Shown piece after piece: positions 33,269 through 42,745 of a stretch of 64,000 nt of DNA. The first letter of the stretch is position 1, and each line of letters opens with the position of its first letter. The stretch is from an uncultured Arthrobacter sp. (lineage in GTDB: Bacteria > Actinomycetota > Actinomycetes > Actinomycetales > Micrococcaceae). Location: positions 23,400 through 87,399 of the forward strand of contig NZ_CADCTE010000121.1 of NCBI RefSeq assembly GCF_902805515.1. The letters run 5' to 3'. The notes under the pieces were generated by a model, which was given only the letters and a program-made list of their open reading frames with translations, had not been told where the DNA came from and made no database searches. The translations under genes were made by a program, and so were the position numbers.

Positions 33269-34697
33269 AGCGGAGGTGGTCGACCAGCCGGTCGGCGATC
33301 CCGGTGTAGGTCGAAGGGGACAGGCCGAGCATCCTCTGCTCCGCCTCGGGGCCGAGTCCGAGGCCCGAGACGAACTCGCGCATGCGGGCGGCGTCGACCC
33401 GCCGTCCCCGGGTCAGATCCTTGAGCCGCTCATACGGGTCGTCAAGGCCGGCGGTGCCCGCGACGGCCTCGGCCCGCATCACCATCTGGATGGCCTCGCC
33501 GAGCACTTCCCAGTTGTCCTCGAGGTCCGCGGCGATGGCCGCCCCGGCGACGTCCAGCCGCTGCAGGCCCTTGAGTACGTTGCTCACCGCCAGGAGGGAG
33601 TGTCCGAAGGCCACCCCGATGTTGCGCTGGCTCGAGGAGTCGGTGAGGTCGCGCTGCCACCGGGAGGTGACCAGGGTCGAGGCGAGCACGTCAAACAGGG
33701 ACGAGGAGATCTCGAGATTCGCCTCGGCGTTCTCGAACCGGATCGGGTTCACCTTGTGCGGCATGGTGGAGGACCCGGTGGCTCCGGCGACCGGGACCTG
33801 CGCGAAGTACCCGATGGAGATGTAGCTCCAGACATCGGTGCAGAAATTGTGGAGGATCCGGTTGAACCGGGCAATGTCGGAGTACAGCTCCGCCTGCCAG
33901 TCGTGGGACTCGATCTGCGTGGTGAGCGGATTCCAGGACAGGCCGAGCCGCTCGACGAAGCTGCGCGCCACCTGTTCCCAGTCCGCCGAGGGGACCGAGG
34001 CATAGTGGGCGGCGTAGGTCCCGGTGGCCCCATTGATCTTCCCAAGGAATTCGGTGGCCTCGATGCGCCGAAGCTGCCGGGAGAGCCGGTGGGCCGTCAC
34101 GGCCATCTCCTTGCCCAGGGTGGTCGGCGTGGCGGGCTGGCCGTGGGTCCGCGAAAGCATCGCGACGGACCGGGAGTCCCGGGCGAGGTCCTCGATGGCC
34201 CCGACCAGACGGCGCGCAGCGGGCAGCCAGACGTCCAGGACGGCGCCCTTGATGCCGAGGGCGTAGGAGAGGTTGTTGATGTCCTCCGAGGTGCAGCCGA
34301 AGTGCACGAGGGGTTTCAGGCGCTCAAGGCCGATGCCCGGGAGCCGGCGCCCGATGAAGTACTCGACGGCCTTCACATCGTGGACGGTGACCTTCTCGAT
34401 GTCCGCGAGTTCCGCGGCCGAGGCGGCGTCGAAGGAGGTGACGATGGCGCGCAGCGCCTCCTCCTGCCCCGCGTCGAGGGGGCCGGCGCCCGGGACGACG
34501 GAATTGCGGGTGAGGTGGATGAACCACTCCACCTCGACGTGGAGGCGGTCCCGGTTCAGGGCCGCCTCGGACAGGTGGTTCACCAGGGGTGCGGACGCCT
34601 CCCGGTACCGGCCGTCCAGCGGCCCGAGGGCCAGCGAGGGGGCCTCTCCCTGGGGGATGGAAGCAAGGTCAACACGGGTCGGGGAGGTATCAGCCAT
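33264..34697 (-). CDS. purB: Adenylosuccinate lyase
   Basis: A 477-residue enzyme of purine biosynthesis that releases fumarate from SAICAR and from adenylosuccinate. It has the start SLALGPLDGRYREASAPLVNHLSE, as in the longer proteobacterial-type PurB, the HFGCTSEDINNLSYAL block, RTHGQPATPTTLGKEMAV with the catalytic His, and the fumarase/lyase signature GSSTMPHKVNPIRFENAEANL. Length is as expected. It is monocistronic here. Confidence 0.97.
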   Translation of the reverse strand: MADTSPTRVDLASIPQGEAPSLALGPLDGRYREASAPLVNHLSEAALNRDRLHVEVEWFIHLTRNSVVPGAGPLDAGQEEALRAIVTSFDAASAAELADIEKVTVHDVKAVEYFIGRRLPGIGLERLKPLVHFGCTSEDINNLSYALGIKGAVLDVWLPAARRLVGAIEDLARDSRSVAMLSRTHGQPATPTTLGKEMAVTAHRLSRQLRRIEATEFLGKINGATGTYAAHYASVPSADWEQVARSFVERLGLSWNPLTTQIESHDWQAELYSDIARFNRILHNFCTDVWSYISIGYFAQVPVAGATGSSTMPHKVNPIRFENAEANLEISSSLFDVLASTLVTSRWQRDLTDSSSQRNIGVAFGHSLLAVSNVLKGLQRLDVAGAAIAADLEDNWEVLGEAIQMVMRAEAVAGTAGLDDPYERLKDLTRGRRVDAARMREFVSGLGLGPEAEQRMLGLSPSTYTGIADRLVDHLRS

Positions 34698-34839
34698 GCT
34701 CCGATTCTTTCACGGCCCGCACGGGCCCCGGACACCGGGCCCGTGGCGCAGCGTGCATCCACATAGCCGGCCGGCGGACGTCCCCGGCAGCGGGCGGCAC
34801 TAGCATCCTGACATCGGGCAGCAGTACAGGGAGGCCGCC

Positions 34840-35130
34840 ATGACAGCTCAGGGGATCGTTCGGCTCCCCACCGGGGACGCCGCCGACCTTGGGGGCAGGC
34901 TGCTGCGGCAGGCCCGCGAACTCGAGGAGATCCGCCACCGGGCGGCCGCGGTGGCGGCCCTCGACTGGGAGTCCCCGGCGGGCCGCAACTTCCGGCAGTA
35001 CCTGGCCGGGCGCGCCTCAGCGGTCGGAAGCGCGGCCGAACTGCTTGAACAGGCGGCCCGGCTGGCCGAGGTGTACGCCGCCGAACTCGGCGATGCCGCA
35101 GGATCCCTGGCCGGCAGCATCGGCCCGTGA
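34840..35130 (+). CDS. WXG100/ESAT-6-like helical protein
   Basis: A 96-residue protein of two predicted helices joined by a turn: AADLGGRLLRQARELEEIRHRAAAV, then LDWESPAGRNFRQYLAG, then a second helix RASAVGSAAELLEQAARLAEVYAAELG. The W-x-S-P-A-G-x-x-F turn is what WXG100 proteins show at this point. Such proteins are small type VII secretion substrates or partners. Its stop overlaps the GTG of the hydrolase gene, so the two are coupled. No secretion machinery genes are in this window. Confidence 0.65.
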   Translation: MTAQGIVRLPTGDAADLGGRLLRQARELEEIRHRAAAVAALDWESPAGRNFRQYLAGRASAVGSAAELLEQAARLAEVYAAELGDAAGSLAGSIGP

Positions 35131-36395
35131 GCTCCGCAGGCGGCTACGATCCGGCCCCGGTCCCCGCATCCGGGCCGGGACTGAGCGTGCGCGGCGGCGT
35201 AGGCGGCATCCGGTTCCAATGGGAGGAACTCGACCGGGCGGCGGGCGAACTCGGCGGGCTGGCCGAGGCGGTGCGGGAGGTCTCCACCGCCCTGATCTAC
35301 CTCAGCCTCGAGCTGGAGCGCACCCGCCTGGCGGCAGCGTGGCTTCCCGGCGGCCGGGAGGCCGGCGCCGCCGGACGGGCCGCCGCCGAAGCGCTCGACG
35401 CCGCCCGCCGAAGCACCTTCGATTCCGGCAACGAACTTCAGGAGACCGCCGATCGGATCACCCGGGCCCGCCTTGCCTATCTCGCCGCGGAGGCCGCGGC
35501 GCGGCTCGCGGCCTTCGGCGCCACGGAATCGGTGGAACTCTCGGCCCGCGCGGCGGCCTCGGCGGCCGCCCGGGAGGGGCTGCTGGTGCCGGGCCCGCTG
35601 GCCCTCACCGCGCCGGCCGAGGTGGAGCAGGTGGCCTTCGGGGGAACCGTCGAGGCGATCGCCGACCGCCTTGCCGCCGTCGAGGCGGCGCCGCCCGGTT
35701 CCTTCGAGATCCTGCGCACCGGCGGGCCCAACGGACCTGCCTACCTCGTGATCCTCCCCGGCACCCAGCCCGCCGAGCCCGGCAATCCCTTCGACGCCAC
35801 CGGTATCGCGGAGGCCGTCAATGAGGACAGCCGCTATGTCGGGGCCGCCGTGGCGCAGGCCCTGCGCGAGGCCGGAGCCCGGCCGGGTGAGACCGTCCTG
35901 CTCGCCGGTTACAGCCAGGGCGGAATGCACGCAATGAACCTTGCCGCCGGCGGCGCCGTGGGCGGCACCTACGACGTCCGCCTCGTGGTCACCCTCGGAT
36001 CCCCCACCGGCTGGGAACCGACGGGGACGGCCGAGTACCTCCACCTCGAACACGCCGCCGACAACGTGCCCGCCCTCGACGGTGGCCCTGCCCCGGACGA
36101 GCCGAACCGCGTCACCGTGAGGGCCGATTCCCCCGTTCCCGCCCTGCCTGCCGGACCCGGCGCCGAGGGCAAAGGCCTCGGTGCCGCCCACAAGCTCGCC
36201 ACCTACGCGCAGGCGGCGGCCCTCGTTGACGCCAGCGACCTGCCGTCCCTGGCCCCGGCGGCGGCGACCCTTGCGGCGACCGGGGGAGGTGCCCAGCGCC
36301 GCCTCTACCGGGCGGTCCGGCACCCCGCGGAACACCCCCCCTGCCGCGCGGCCGGGCAGCAGCCGGCCGGCCCTCCACCGGCGGCCCGGCGCTAG
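35127..36395 (+). CDS. Alpha/beta hydrolase with N-terminal WXG-like helical region
   Basis: A 422-residue protein. Residues about 30-125 are predicted helical with a WXG-like turn (LAAAWLPGGREAGAAG). A hydrolase domain follows at about 150-360: the nucleophile elbow is LLAGYSQGGMHAMNLA, the likely acid is in HAADNVPALDGG and the likely His in LGAAHKLATYAQ. VILPGTQPAEPG precedes the elbow as the oxyanion strand. No signal peptide is present, which together with the coupled WXG-like gene suggests type VII-type export or an intracellular esterase. The start GTG overlaps the upstream stop. The C-terminal 60 residues are low-complexity. Confidence 0.72.
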   Translation: MSSAGGYDPAPVPASGPGLSVRGGVGGIRFQWEELDRAAGELGGLAEAVREVSTALIYLSLELERTRLAAAWLPGGREAGAAGRAAAEALDAARRSTFDSGNELQETADRITRARLAYLAAEAAARLAAFGATESVELSARAAASAAAREGLLVPGPLALTAPAEVEQVAFGGTVEAIADRLAAVEAAPPGSFEILRTGGPNGPAYLVILPGTQPAEPGNPFDATGIAEAVNEDSRYVGAAVAQALREAGARPGETVLLAGYSQGGMHAMNLAAGGAVGGTYDVRLVVTLGSPTGWEPTGTAEYLHLEHAADNVPALDGGPAPDEPNRVTVRADSPVPALPAGPGAEGKGLGAAHKLATYAQAAALVDASDLPSLAPAAATLAATGGGAQRRLYRAVRHPAEHPPCRAAGQQPAGPPPAARR

Positions 36396-36404
36396 GCTAT
36401 GGGC

Positions 36405-37535
36405 ATGACGTCGAACAACAGCCAGAGCACCGAGGCCGTCGCAGGCATCTCCCCGCGCAGCGTGCTGGGAAAACTTCCGCGCTACGCCGCGGGCAAGCCG
36501 CCCACGGTGCTGGAGGGGGTGCAGAGCTACAAGCTCTCCTCGAATGAGAACCCCCTGCCGCCGCTGCCGGCCGTCCTGGCGGCCATCCGCGACCGCACCG
36601 ACATCAACCGGTATCCGGATCCGGCCACCACCTCGCTGCGCGGAGAACTCGCCTCCTTCCTCGGCGTGCCGGCCGAGGACATCGTGACCGGCGCGGGAAG
36701 CCTCGGCGCCCTCAACCAGATCCTCGCCGCCTTCGCCGGGCAGAACGACTTCGACGCCCCGGACGAGGTCATCTACGCCTGGCGCTCCTTTGAGGCCTAC
36801 CCGATCTGCGTCGGGCTGGCCGGTGCGGAGTCCCGGCCGGTGCCGGTCCGCGCCGACGGCACCCACGACCTCGACGCCATGGCCGCCGCTGTCACCGACC
36901 GGACCCGCGTGATCCTGCTGTGCACCCCCAACAACCCCACCGGCCCGGCGCTGTCGGCCGCCGCAATCGAGGGTTTCCTCAACCGGGTGCCTGCCAATGT
37001 CGTCGTCGTGATCGATGAGGCGTACCAGGAATTCGTCCGGGAGGCCGGTGTCGTGGACGGGCTTGAGATGTACCGCAGGTACCCGAACGTCATCGTGCTG
37101 CGCACCTTCTCCAAGGCGCACGGGCTCGCCGGGCTCCGGGTGGGGTATTCGGTGTCCCAGCCCGGACTCACCGCGCACCTGAGGATGAGCGCGGTGCCCT
37201 TCGCGGTGTCGCAGATCGCAGAGACCGCCGCCGTGGCCTCGCTCCAGCACTTCGACGAGGTCGCGGAGCGGGTCCAGGGCATCGTCGACGAGCGGATGCG
37301 CGTGGTGGAGGGACTTCGAGCGCTTGGCTGGAAGATCCCCGAGGCGGAGGGAAACTTTGTCTGGCTGGCTCTCGGTGAGTCCACCCCCGACTTCGCGGCG
37401 CAGGCCGACCTGCAGGGCCTGTCCGTGCGCGCCTTCGGCACCGAAGGCGTCCGGGTCAGCATCGGGGAGCCCGAGGCAAACACCCGGTTCCTGGCGCTGT
37501 GCGCAGGATACCCGGTGGCACCCGGCGGGTGCTGA
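36405..37535 (+). CDS. Histidinol-phosphate / aromatic aminotransferase-like enzyme
   Basis: A 376-residue class I/II PLP aminotransferase of the HisC/Pat group. SSNENPLPPLPAVLAAI, the block CTPNNPTGPALS, IDEAYQEFVRE and the PLP lysine in RTFSKAHGLAGLRVGYSV are visible. It could be histidinol-phosphate transaminase or an aromatic amino acid transaminase. Location beside 2-oxoacid dehydrogenase genes and not in a his operon favours an amino acid transaminase role. Starts at 36405 or 36399 are both possible; 36405 has the better spacing to an AGG. Confidence 0.88.
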   Translation: MTSNNSQSTEAVAGISPRSVLGKLPRYAAGKPPTVLEGVQSYKLSSNENPLPPLPAVLAAIRDRTDINRYPDPATTSLRGELASFLGVPAEDIVTGAGSLGALNQILAAFAGQNDFDAPDEVIYAWRSFEAYPICVGLAGAESRPVPVRADGTHDLDAMAAAVTDRTRVILLCTPNNPTGPALSAAAIEGFLNRVPANVVVVIDEAYQEFVREAGVVDGLEMYRRYPNVIVLRTFSKAHGLAGLRVGYSVSQPGLTAHLRMSAVPFAVSQIAETAAVASLQHFDEVAERVQGIVDERMRVVEGLRALGWKIPEAEGNFVWLALGESTPDFAAQADLQGLSVRAFGTEGVRVSIGEPEANTRFLALCAGYPVAPGGC

Positions 37536-37585
37536 CCAGACATAAATAGGTCTAACCGCCGTCACTGGCTAGTGTGGGAGCCGTA

Positions 37586-37646
37586 CGTTTAACGAACATA
37601 TGTATCCCGGTGTATGCGTCCACGAAGCATTCCAATAGGGGCATAC
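37586..37646 (+). promoter_or_regulatory. Dyad-rich region upstream of the 2-oxoacid dehydrogenase operon
   Basis: CGTTTAACG (37586-37594) and ACATATGT (37596-37603) are short palindromes, and GTATGC (37612-37617) and GCATAC (37641-37646) form an inverted repeat. The AT content is higher than around. This is a probable regulator-binding region; no regulator gene is next to it. Confidence 0.45.
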
Positions 37647-37664
37647 GTCGACTGAGGAGTGGTC

Positions 37665-38846
37665 ATGAGTGGCACCCGTTTGCCTGCGGCTGAATTCGAA
37701 TCGGAGGAGATCGCCCTCGCCTCCGCCCCGCCGGGCCCCGACGGCGGCCCCGGCATGGTCCAGTTCCTCGACCCCGACGGGCACCTGTTCGACCACCCCG
37801 AGTACGGCAGGTTCTCCAGCGGCACCGGTGCGGAGCGGCTCAAGGCGCTCTACCGGGACATGTATCTCATCCGCCGGTTCGACCAGGAGGCCACCGCCCT
37901 GCAGCGGCAGGGCCAGCTGGCGCTCTGGGTGCCACTGACCGGGCAGGAGGCCGCGCAGATCGGCTCGGGCCGGGCCCTCCAGGCCCAGGACTACGTATTC
38001 CCGACCTACCGCGAACACGGCGTGGCCCTGACCCGAGGCGTCCGGCTCTCCGAAATGCTCCGCCTGTTCCGCGGCATCACCAACGGCGGGTGGGACCCGC
38101 GCGAGACCAACTTCCACCTCTACACCCTCGTCCTGGCCGCACAGGCCCTTCACGCCGTCGGCTACGCCATGGGCCTCCAGCGCGACCAGGCCGCCGATCC
38201 CACCCTGGCGCCGGCGGCGTCGGTGGCCTACTTCGGCGACGGGGCGAGCTCCGAAGGCGACGTGCACGAGGCGATGGTGTTCGCCGCCTCCTTCAACGCC
38301 CCCGTCGTGTTTTTCTGCCAGAACAACCACTGGGCCATCTCGGTGCCCTCGTCGGTGCAGACCCGGGTGCCGCTGGCGCAGCGGGCCGAAGGGTACGGCT
38401 TCCCGGGCATCCGGGTTGACGGCAACGACGTCGTCGCCGTCGAGGCCGTCACCAACTGGGCACTCGAGCACGCCCGCAGCGGCAAGGGTCCGGTCCTGAT
38501 CGAGGCGTTCACCTACCGGATGAGCGCGCACACCACCGCCGACGACCCCACGAAGTACCGGCTCTCCCGCGAGGAGGAGGACTGGCATCCCCGCGACCCC
38601 CTCGCCCGCCTGGAGAAGCACCTGCGCACCACCGGGAAGGCCGGCGATGCCTTCTTCGAGGAGCTGGTCGGCGAGGCAAAGGCCATGGCCGTCGAGCTGC
38701 GGCGCGACGTGCAGGCCATGCAGCCGCCGGGACTCGAGGAACGCTTCAACACCGTGTATGCGGAGCCGCATCCCCTGGTGCAGGAGGAGCTGCAGGCGTG
38801 GCGGGACTATGAAGCGGGCTTCATTGGAGAGGAAGAAACGTCCTGA
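37665..38846 (+). CDS. bkdA: 2-oxoacid dehydrogenase E1 alpha (branched-chain type)
   Basis: A 393-residue thiamine-diphosphate subunit. Residues 57-70 read YRDMYLIRRFDQEA; the ThDP motif runs GDGASSEGDVHEAMVFAASFNAPVVFFCQNNHWAIS (GDG...NN). HTTADDPTKYR is the phosphorylation-loop equivalent. With E1 beta and E2 it forms the branched-chain 2-oxoacid or pyruvate dehydrogenase E1. The separate alpha and beta subunits and neighbouring transaminases favour the branched-chain enzyme. ATG at 37665 has GAGGAG five bases upstream; a GTG at 37659 overlaps that site. Confidence 0.92.
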   Translation: MSGTRLPAAEFESEEIALASAPPGPDGGPGMVQFLDPDGHLFDHPEYGRFSSGTGAERLKALYRDMYLIRRFDQEATALQRQGQLALWVPLTGQEAAQIGSGRALQAQDYVFPTYREHGVALTRGVRLSEMLRLFRGITNGGWDPRETNFHLYTLVLAAQALHAVGYAMGLQRDQAADPTLAPAASVAYFGDGASSEGDVHEAMVFAASFNAPVVFFCQNNHWAISVPSSVQTRVPLAQRAEGYGFPGIRVDGNDVVAVEAVTNWALEHARSGKGPVLIEAFTYRMSAHTTADDPTKYRLSREEEDWHPRDPLARLEKHLRTTGKAGDAFFEELVGEAKAMAVELRRDVQAMQPPGLEERFNTVYAEPHPLVQEELQAWRDYEAGFIGEEETS

Positions 38847-39820
38847 TGGCAGTGATGACGGTCGCCAAGGCGATCAACGAGGGGCTCCGTGCCGCTCTTG
38901 AGAACAATCCCAAGACGCTGCTCATGGGCGAGGACATCGGCGAGCTCGGCGGTGTCTACCGCATCACCGAGGGCCTGAAGCGGGACTTCGGCGCCGACCG
39001 GGTCGTCGACACCCCGCTGGCCGAGTCCGGCATCATCGGCACCGCCATCGGTCTGGCGCTGCGTGGTTACCGGCCCGTGTGCGAGATCCAGTTCGACGGC
39101 TTCGTGTTCCCGGCCTTCAACCAGATCACCACCCAGCTGGCCAAGCTGCGCACCCGCAGCGACGGAATGCTGGGCGCCCCGGTCGTCATCCGCATCCCCT
39201 ACGGCGGCGGCATCGGCAGCGTCGAACACCACTCGGAGTCACCGGAGGCGCTCTTCGCGCATACCGCGGGGCTGAGGATCATCACCCCGTCGAATCCGCA
39301 GGACGCCTACTGGATGGTCCAGCAGGCCATCGACTGCCAGGACCCCGTCATCGTCTTCGAACCCAAGCGCCGGTACTGGCTCAAGGGTGAGGTCGACACC
39401 GTCAACGCCCCGCCGAGCCCGTTCACGGCGCAGGTCCTGCGGGAGGGCTCCGACGCAACGGTCGTCGCCTATGGCCCGCTGGTCCCGGTGGCCCTTGCGG
39501 CGGCCGAGGCGGCGCAGCAGGACGGGCACAGCGTCGAGGTGATCGACCTGCGCTCCATCTCGCCCATCGACTTCGACACCGTCACCGCATCCGTGGCCAA
39601 GACCGGCCGGCTGGTGGTGGCCCACGAGGCGCCGACCTTCGGGGGCATCGGCGGGGAGATCGCCGCCCGCATCTCCGAACGTGCCTTCCTCTCCCTCGAA
39701 GCGCCGGTCATCCGGGTGGGCGGGTTCCACATGCCCTACCCCGTGGCGCGCACCGAGGAACAGTACCTGCCCGATATCGACCGAATCCTCGAGGCCCTTG
39801 AGCGGGCCTTTGCCTACTAA
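38846..39820 (+). CDS. bkdB: 2-oxoacid dehydrogenase E1 beta
   Basis: A 324-residue partner of E1 alpha. Characteristic segments are MGEDIGELGGVYRITEGL, DTPLAESGIIGTAIGLALRGYRPVCEIQF, IRIPYGGGIGSVEHHSESPE and VVVAHEAPTFGGIGGEIAA-type C terminus. It starts at the last base of the E1 alpha stop (TGATG), so it is translationally coupled. Confidence 0.95.
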   Translation: MAVMTVAKAINEGLRAALENNPKTLLMGEDIGELGGVYRITEGLKRDFGADRVVDTPLAESGIIGTAIGLALRGYRPVCEIQFDGFVFPAFNQITTQLAKLRTRSDGMLGAPVVIRIPYGGGIGSVEHHSESPEALFAHTAGLRIITPSNPQDAYWMVQQAIDCQDPVIVFEPKRRYWLKGEVDTVNAPPSPFTAQVLREGSDATVVAYGPLVPVALAAAEAAQQDGHSVEVIDLRSISPIDFDTVTASVAKTGRLVVAHEAPTFGGIGGEIAARISERAFLSLEAPVIRVGGFHMPYPVARTEEQYLPDIDRILEALERAFAY

Positions 39821-39829
39821 GGACACCGA

Positions 39830-41359
39830 ATGGCACTGAACACTTTCCACCTCCCGGATGTCGGCGAGGGGCTCACCGAGGCCGAAATCGTTTCCTGGAA
39901 GGTCCAGCCCGGCGCCGTCGTGGCCGTCAACGACACCATCGTCGAGATCGAGACGGCGAAGTCGCTGGTCGAATTGCCCTCGCCCTTCGCCGGCGTGGTC
40001 TCGGCCCTGCTGGTGGCCGAGGGCGAAACCGTCGAGGTGGGAACCGCGATCATCGCCGTCGAGGACGCCGTCCCGGCTCCCGGGGAACCCGCCCCGGGCG
40101 GCCCGGCCGCCCAGGCGCCGGCCCCCGAAATGCCCGGGAAGCCCGCCCCGGGCGGCCCGGCCGCCCAGGCGCCGGCCCCCGAAATGCCCGGTGAGCTGAC
40201 CACTCCGCCCCCCGTTGAGCCCGCGGCCGGACCGGAGAACGGCCCGCTCGTCGGAACCGGCCCCAAGGCCGATGCGGTCCGCCGCAGGCCGCGGCGCGCC
40301 TCCGGCGCGAACACCCCCGAGCCGGCGGCCGCGCCCGCGCCGACGGCACCGCCCGTGCCTCAAACACCGCCTGCTCCTGCCGTTCCGGCGGCACTCCCGG
40401 TCCAGGCAGTCAGCGCCGACGGCACCGGTCCCGCTGCGGGCCGGCCGGAGTCAAAGCCCGGGCCGCTGAACCAGCTGCTCAACCGCGTCCTGGCCAAGCC
40501 GCCGGTGCGTAAGGCCGCGCGGGACCTCGGGATCAACCTCGCCGATGTTCCTGCCACCGGGTCCTCGGGCGAGGTGACGAAGCAGGACCTGATGAGCTAC
40601 CAGGCCCAGCGCGACGCCGAACAGGACGGTGCCGACTCGTTCTGGGACGACCGGAAGAAGCACGGCGCCGGCCGGATCGAGCGGATCCCCGTGAAGGGGG
40701 TGCGCAAGGCCACCGCCAAGGCGATGGTGCAGAGCGCCTTCTCCGCGCCGCACGTCAGCATCTTCGTCGACGTCGATGCCTCCCGGACCATGGAGTTCGT
40801 CAAGCGGCTCAAGGCCTCCCGTGACTTCGAGGGCATCAAGGTCTCACCCCTGCTGATCCTGGCCAAGGCCGTGATCTGGGCGGCGGCCCGCAACCCCTCG
40901 GTCAATGCCACCTGGACCGACGACGAGATCCTCGTGAAGCACTTCATGAACCTCGGGATCGCCGCTGCGACGCCCCGCGGGCTGATGGTGCCCAACATCA
41001 AGGACGCGCAGAACCTGTCCCTGAAGGAGCTCGCCCTGGCCCTGAACGACCTGGCGGTGACGGCGCGGGCCGGGAAGACCCAGCCGGCCCAGATGCAGGG
41101 CGGCACCCTGACCATCACCAACATCGGCGCCCTCGGCATCGATACGGGAACCCCGATCATCAATCCCGGCGAGGTGGCGATCGTTGCGTTCGGCACCATC
41201 AAGCAGAAGCCGTGGGTGCTCGACGGCGAGGTGATCCCGCGGTGGATCACCACCCTGGGCGGGTCCTTCGACCACCGGGTGGTCGACGGCGACCTGAGCG
41301 CCCGCTTCATGGCCGACGTCGCCTCGATCCTCGAGGAACCGGCACTGCTGCTCGACTAG
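39830..41359 (+). CDS. bkdC: 2-oxoacid dehydrogenase E2 (dihydrolipoamide acyltransferase)
   Basis: A 509-residue core subunit. The N-terminal lipoyl domain has the lipoylated lysine in [12 protein letters not shown] (Lys44). A long Pro/Ala linker (about 80-200) contains an 18-residue duplication. The E1/E3-binding domain is at about 220-255 ([29 protein letters not shown]). The catalytic domain ends with [19 protein letters not shown], where His482 is the catalytic histidine. E3 is not encoded here. It follows E1 beta after nine bases and ends in a strong terminator. Confidence 0.95.
   Translation: MALNTFHLPDVGEGLTEAEIVSWKVQPGAVVAVNDTIVEIETAKSLVELPSPFAGVVSALLVAEGETVEVGTAIIAVEDAVPAPGEPAPGGPAAQAPAPEMPGKPAPGGPAAQAPAPEMPGELTTPPPVEPAAGPENGPLVGTGPKADAVRRRPRRASGANTPEPAAAPAPTAPPVPQTPPAPAVPAALPVQAVSADGTGPAAGRPESKPGPLNQLLNRVLAKPPVRKAARDLGINLADVPATGSSGEVTKQDLMSYQAQRDAEQDGADSFWDDRKKHGAGRIERIPVKGVRKATAKAMVQSAFSAPHVSIFVDVDASRTMEFVKRLKASRDFEGIKVSPLLILAKAVIWAAARNPSVNATWTDDEILVKHFMNLGIAAATPRGLMVPNIKDAQNLSLKELALALNDLAVTARAGKTQPAQMQGGTLTITNIGALGIDTGTPIINPGEVAIVAFGTIKQKPWVLDGEVIPRWITTLGGSFDHRVVDGDLSARFMADVASILEEPALLLD
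40088..40191 (+). repeat. 50-bp perfect direct repeat in the E2 linker, period 54
   Basis: Bases 40088-40137 are repeated exactly at 40142-40191. The repeat is in frame and encodes two copies of a [17 protein letters not shown] block in the flexible linker behind the lipoyl domain. It is a recent tandem duplication. Confidence 0.92.
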
Positions 41360-41368
41360 CCCTCCTGC

Positions 41369-41399
41369 CCGCGGCTGCCGCGTCACGCGGCAGCCGCGG
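41369..41399. terminator. Bidirectional terminator hairpin
   Basis: CCGCGGCTGCCGCG (41369-41382) pairs perfectly with CGCGGCAGCCGCGG (41386-41399) around a TCA loop. It lies between the E2 gene and the convergent aminotransferase. Confidence 0.85.
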
Positions 41400-41416
41400 T
41401 CAGGAGCCGCTGGGCG

Positions 41417-42739
41417 TCAGGAGCTAGTGGACTGGGCCGCGTTCCGCGGCGGCACCGACGTCAGGGCCCGCTGCAGGATGGGCGCAAGCCGGCGCACGCC
41501 CTCGGCGATGTCCTCCGGGGAGACCGCGCTGAAGGCCAGGCGGAGCTTGTTCGAGGCCTCGTCCGAGGGGGTGAAGGCCGCGCCGGGAATGAAGACCACG
41601 CCGGCGTCGATCGCTTCATAGAGCAGGGGATAGGTGTCGATCCCCTCGGGCAGGGTCACCCACACGAAGAAGCCGCCCTCGGGCGTGGTCCAGTGCACGC
41701 CCTCCGGAAGGTGCTCGGCCAGCGCGGCGAGCATCGCCTCGCACCGCTCCCGGTACAGCACCCTCATGGTTTCGAGGTGGCCGCGCCAGTCATAGTCGGT
41801 CAGGTAGGAGCTCACCAGCATCTGGGTCAGGGGTGACGGGCAGAGCACCACGGCCTCGCACGCCAGGTAGAAGCGGCGGTGCAGGTGGCGGGGAACCAGC
41901 GCCCAGCCCAGCCGGACCCCCGGGGCGAAGATCTTCGAGAACGAGCCGAGGTAGATGACGTCGTTCGGGTTGCCCGCCCGCATCGGTGTCAGGGGGTGGC
42001 CGTCGAAGCGGAGCATGCCGTAGGGGTTGTCCTCGAGCACCAGGATGTTGTTGTCCCGGCAGATGTCGACGACGCGCTGGCGCCGGCCGGCCTCCATCGT
42101 GACCCCGCTGGGATTGTTGAAGCTGGGGATGGTGTAGAGGAGCTTGATCGACCGGCCCTCCTCCTTCAGCCGGACGATGGTGCGTTCGAGCTCCTCGGGA
42201 ATGAGGCCCTTGTCGTCCATCGGAACGGTGACGACGTCGACCTCGTAGGCTTCGAAGGTGTTCAGGGCCCCGACGTAGGTGGGATCCTCGCAGAGGATCA
42301 CGTCGCCGGGGTTGCAGAAGACCTTGGCGGCGACGTCCTGAGCCGACTGGGAGCCGGTAGTGACCACGATGTCGGCCGGGTCGGCGTCGGTGATCCCTTC
42401 GGCGGCCATCACGTCGCAGATCAGTTCGCGCAGCTCCTCCATGCCCTGGCCGCCGCCGTACTGAAGGGCTTCGAGGCCCTGCTCGGCGATGATCCGCTGG
42501 GCCGTGCGGCCCAGGTCCTCGAGGGGCAGCGAACGCAGGTAGGGGCTGCCTCCGGCAAGGGATACGAGGCCGGGCCGGATCGAGATATCGAAGACATCGC
42601 GGACCGCCGACTGCTTGATGTTGGCGGCTCGGGCCGAGTAGAGCACGTCGTGGCGGGCCGCATAGTCGGCCACCCGCTCCAGGGCTGCTTCGGTTTCGGC
42701 GGGAATCACTTCGTGGCTTGAGTCACTGGAGTTCGTCAC
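41417..42739 (-). CDS. PLP-dependent aminotransferase, LysN/MocR-domain-like
   Basis: A 440-residue fold-type I aminotransferase. SLAGGSPYLRSLPLEDL, LQYGGGQGMEELRELI, TTGSQSAQDVAAKVF, PSFNNPSGVTM and the PLP lysine in GSFSKIFAPGVRLGW are the hallmarks of the 2-aminoadipate / aromatic / branched-chain aminotransferase group. It lies convergent with the 2-oxoacid dehydrogenase operon and could supply its 2-oxo acids. GTG at 42739 falls at the predicted transcription start, so the mRNA is probably leaderless. Confidence 0.9.
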   Translation of the reverse strand: MTNSSDSSHEVIPAETEAALERVADYAARHDVLYSARAANIKQSAVRDVFDISIRPGLVSLAGGSPYLRSLPLEDLGRTAQRIIAEQGLEALQYGGGQGMEELRELICDVMAAEGITDADPADIVVTTGSQSAQDVAAKVFCNPGDVILCEDPTYVGALNTFEAYEVDVVTVPMDDKGLIPEELERTIVRLKEEGRSIKLLYTIPSFNNPSGVTMEAGRRQRVVDICRDNNILVLEDNPYGMLRFDGHPLTPMRAGNPNDVIYLGSFSKIFAPGVRLGWALVPRHLHRRFYLACEAVVLCPSPLTQMLVSSYLTDYDWRGHLETMRVLYRERCEAMLAALAEHLPEGVHWTTPEGGFFVWVTLPEGIDTYPLLYEAIDAGVVFIPGAAFTPSDEASNKLRLAFSAVSPEDIAEGVRRLAPILQRALTSVPPRNAAQSTSS

Positions 42740-42745
42740 TCCCCG

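Noticed and set aside
34848..37565. 905-residue minus-strand frame
   Set aside because: It is antisense to three well-supported genes (WXG-like, hydrolase, aminotransferase), and its Gly/Arg/Val-rich composition shows no domain.
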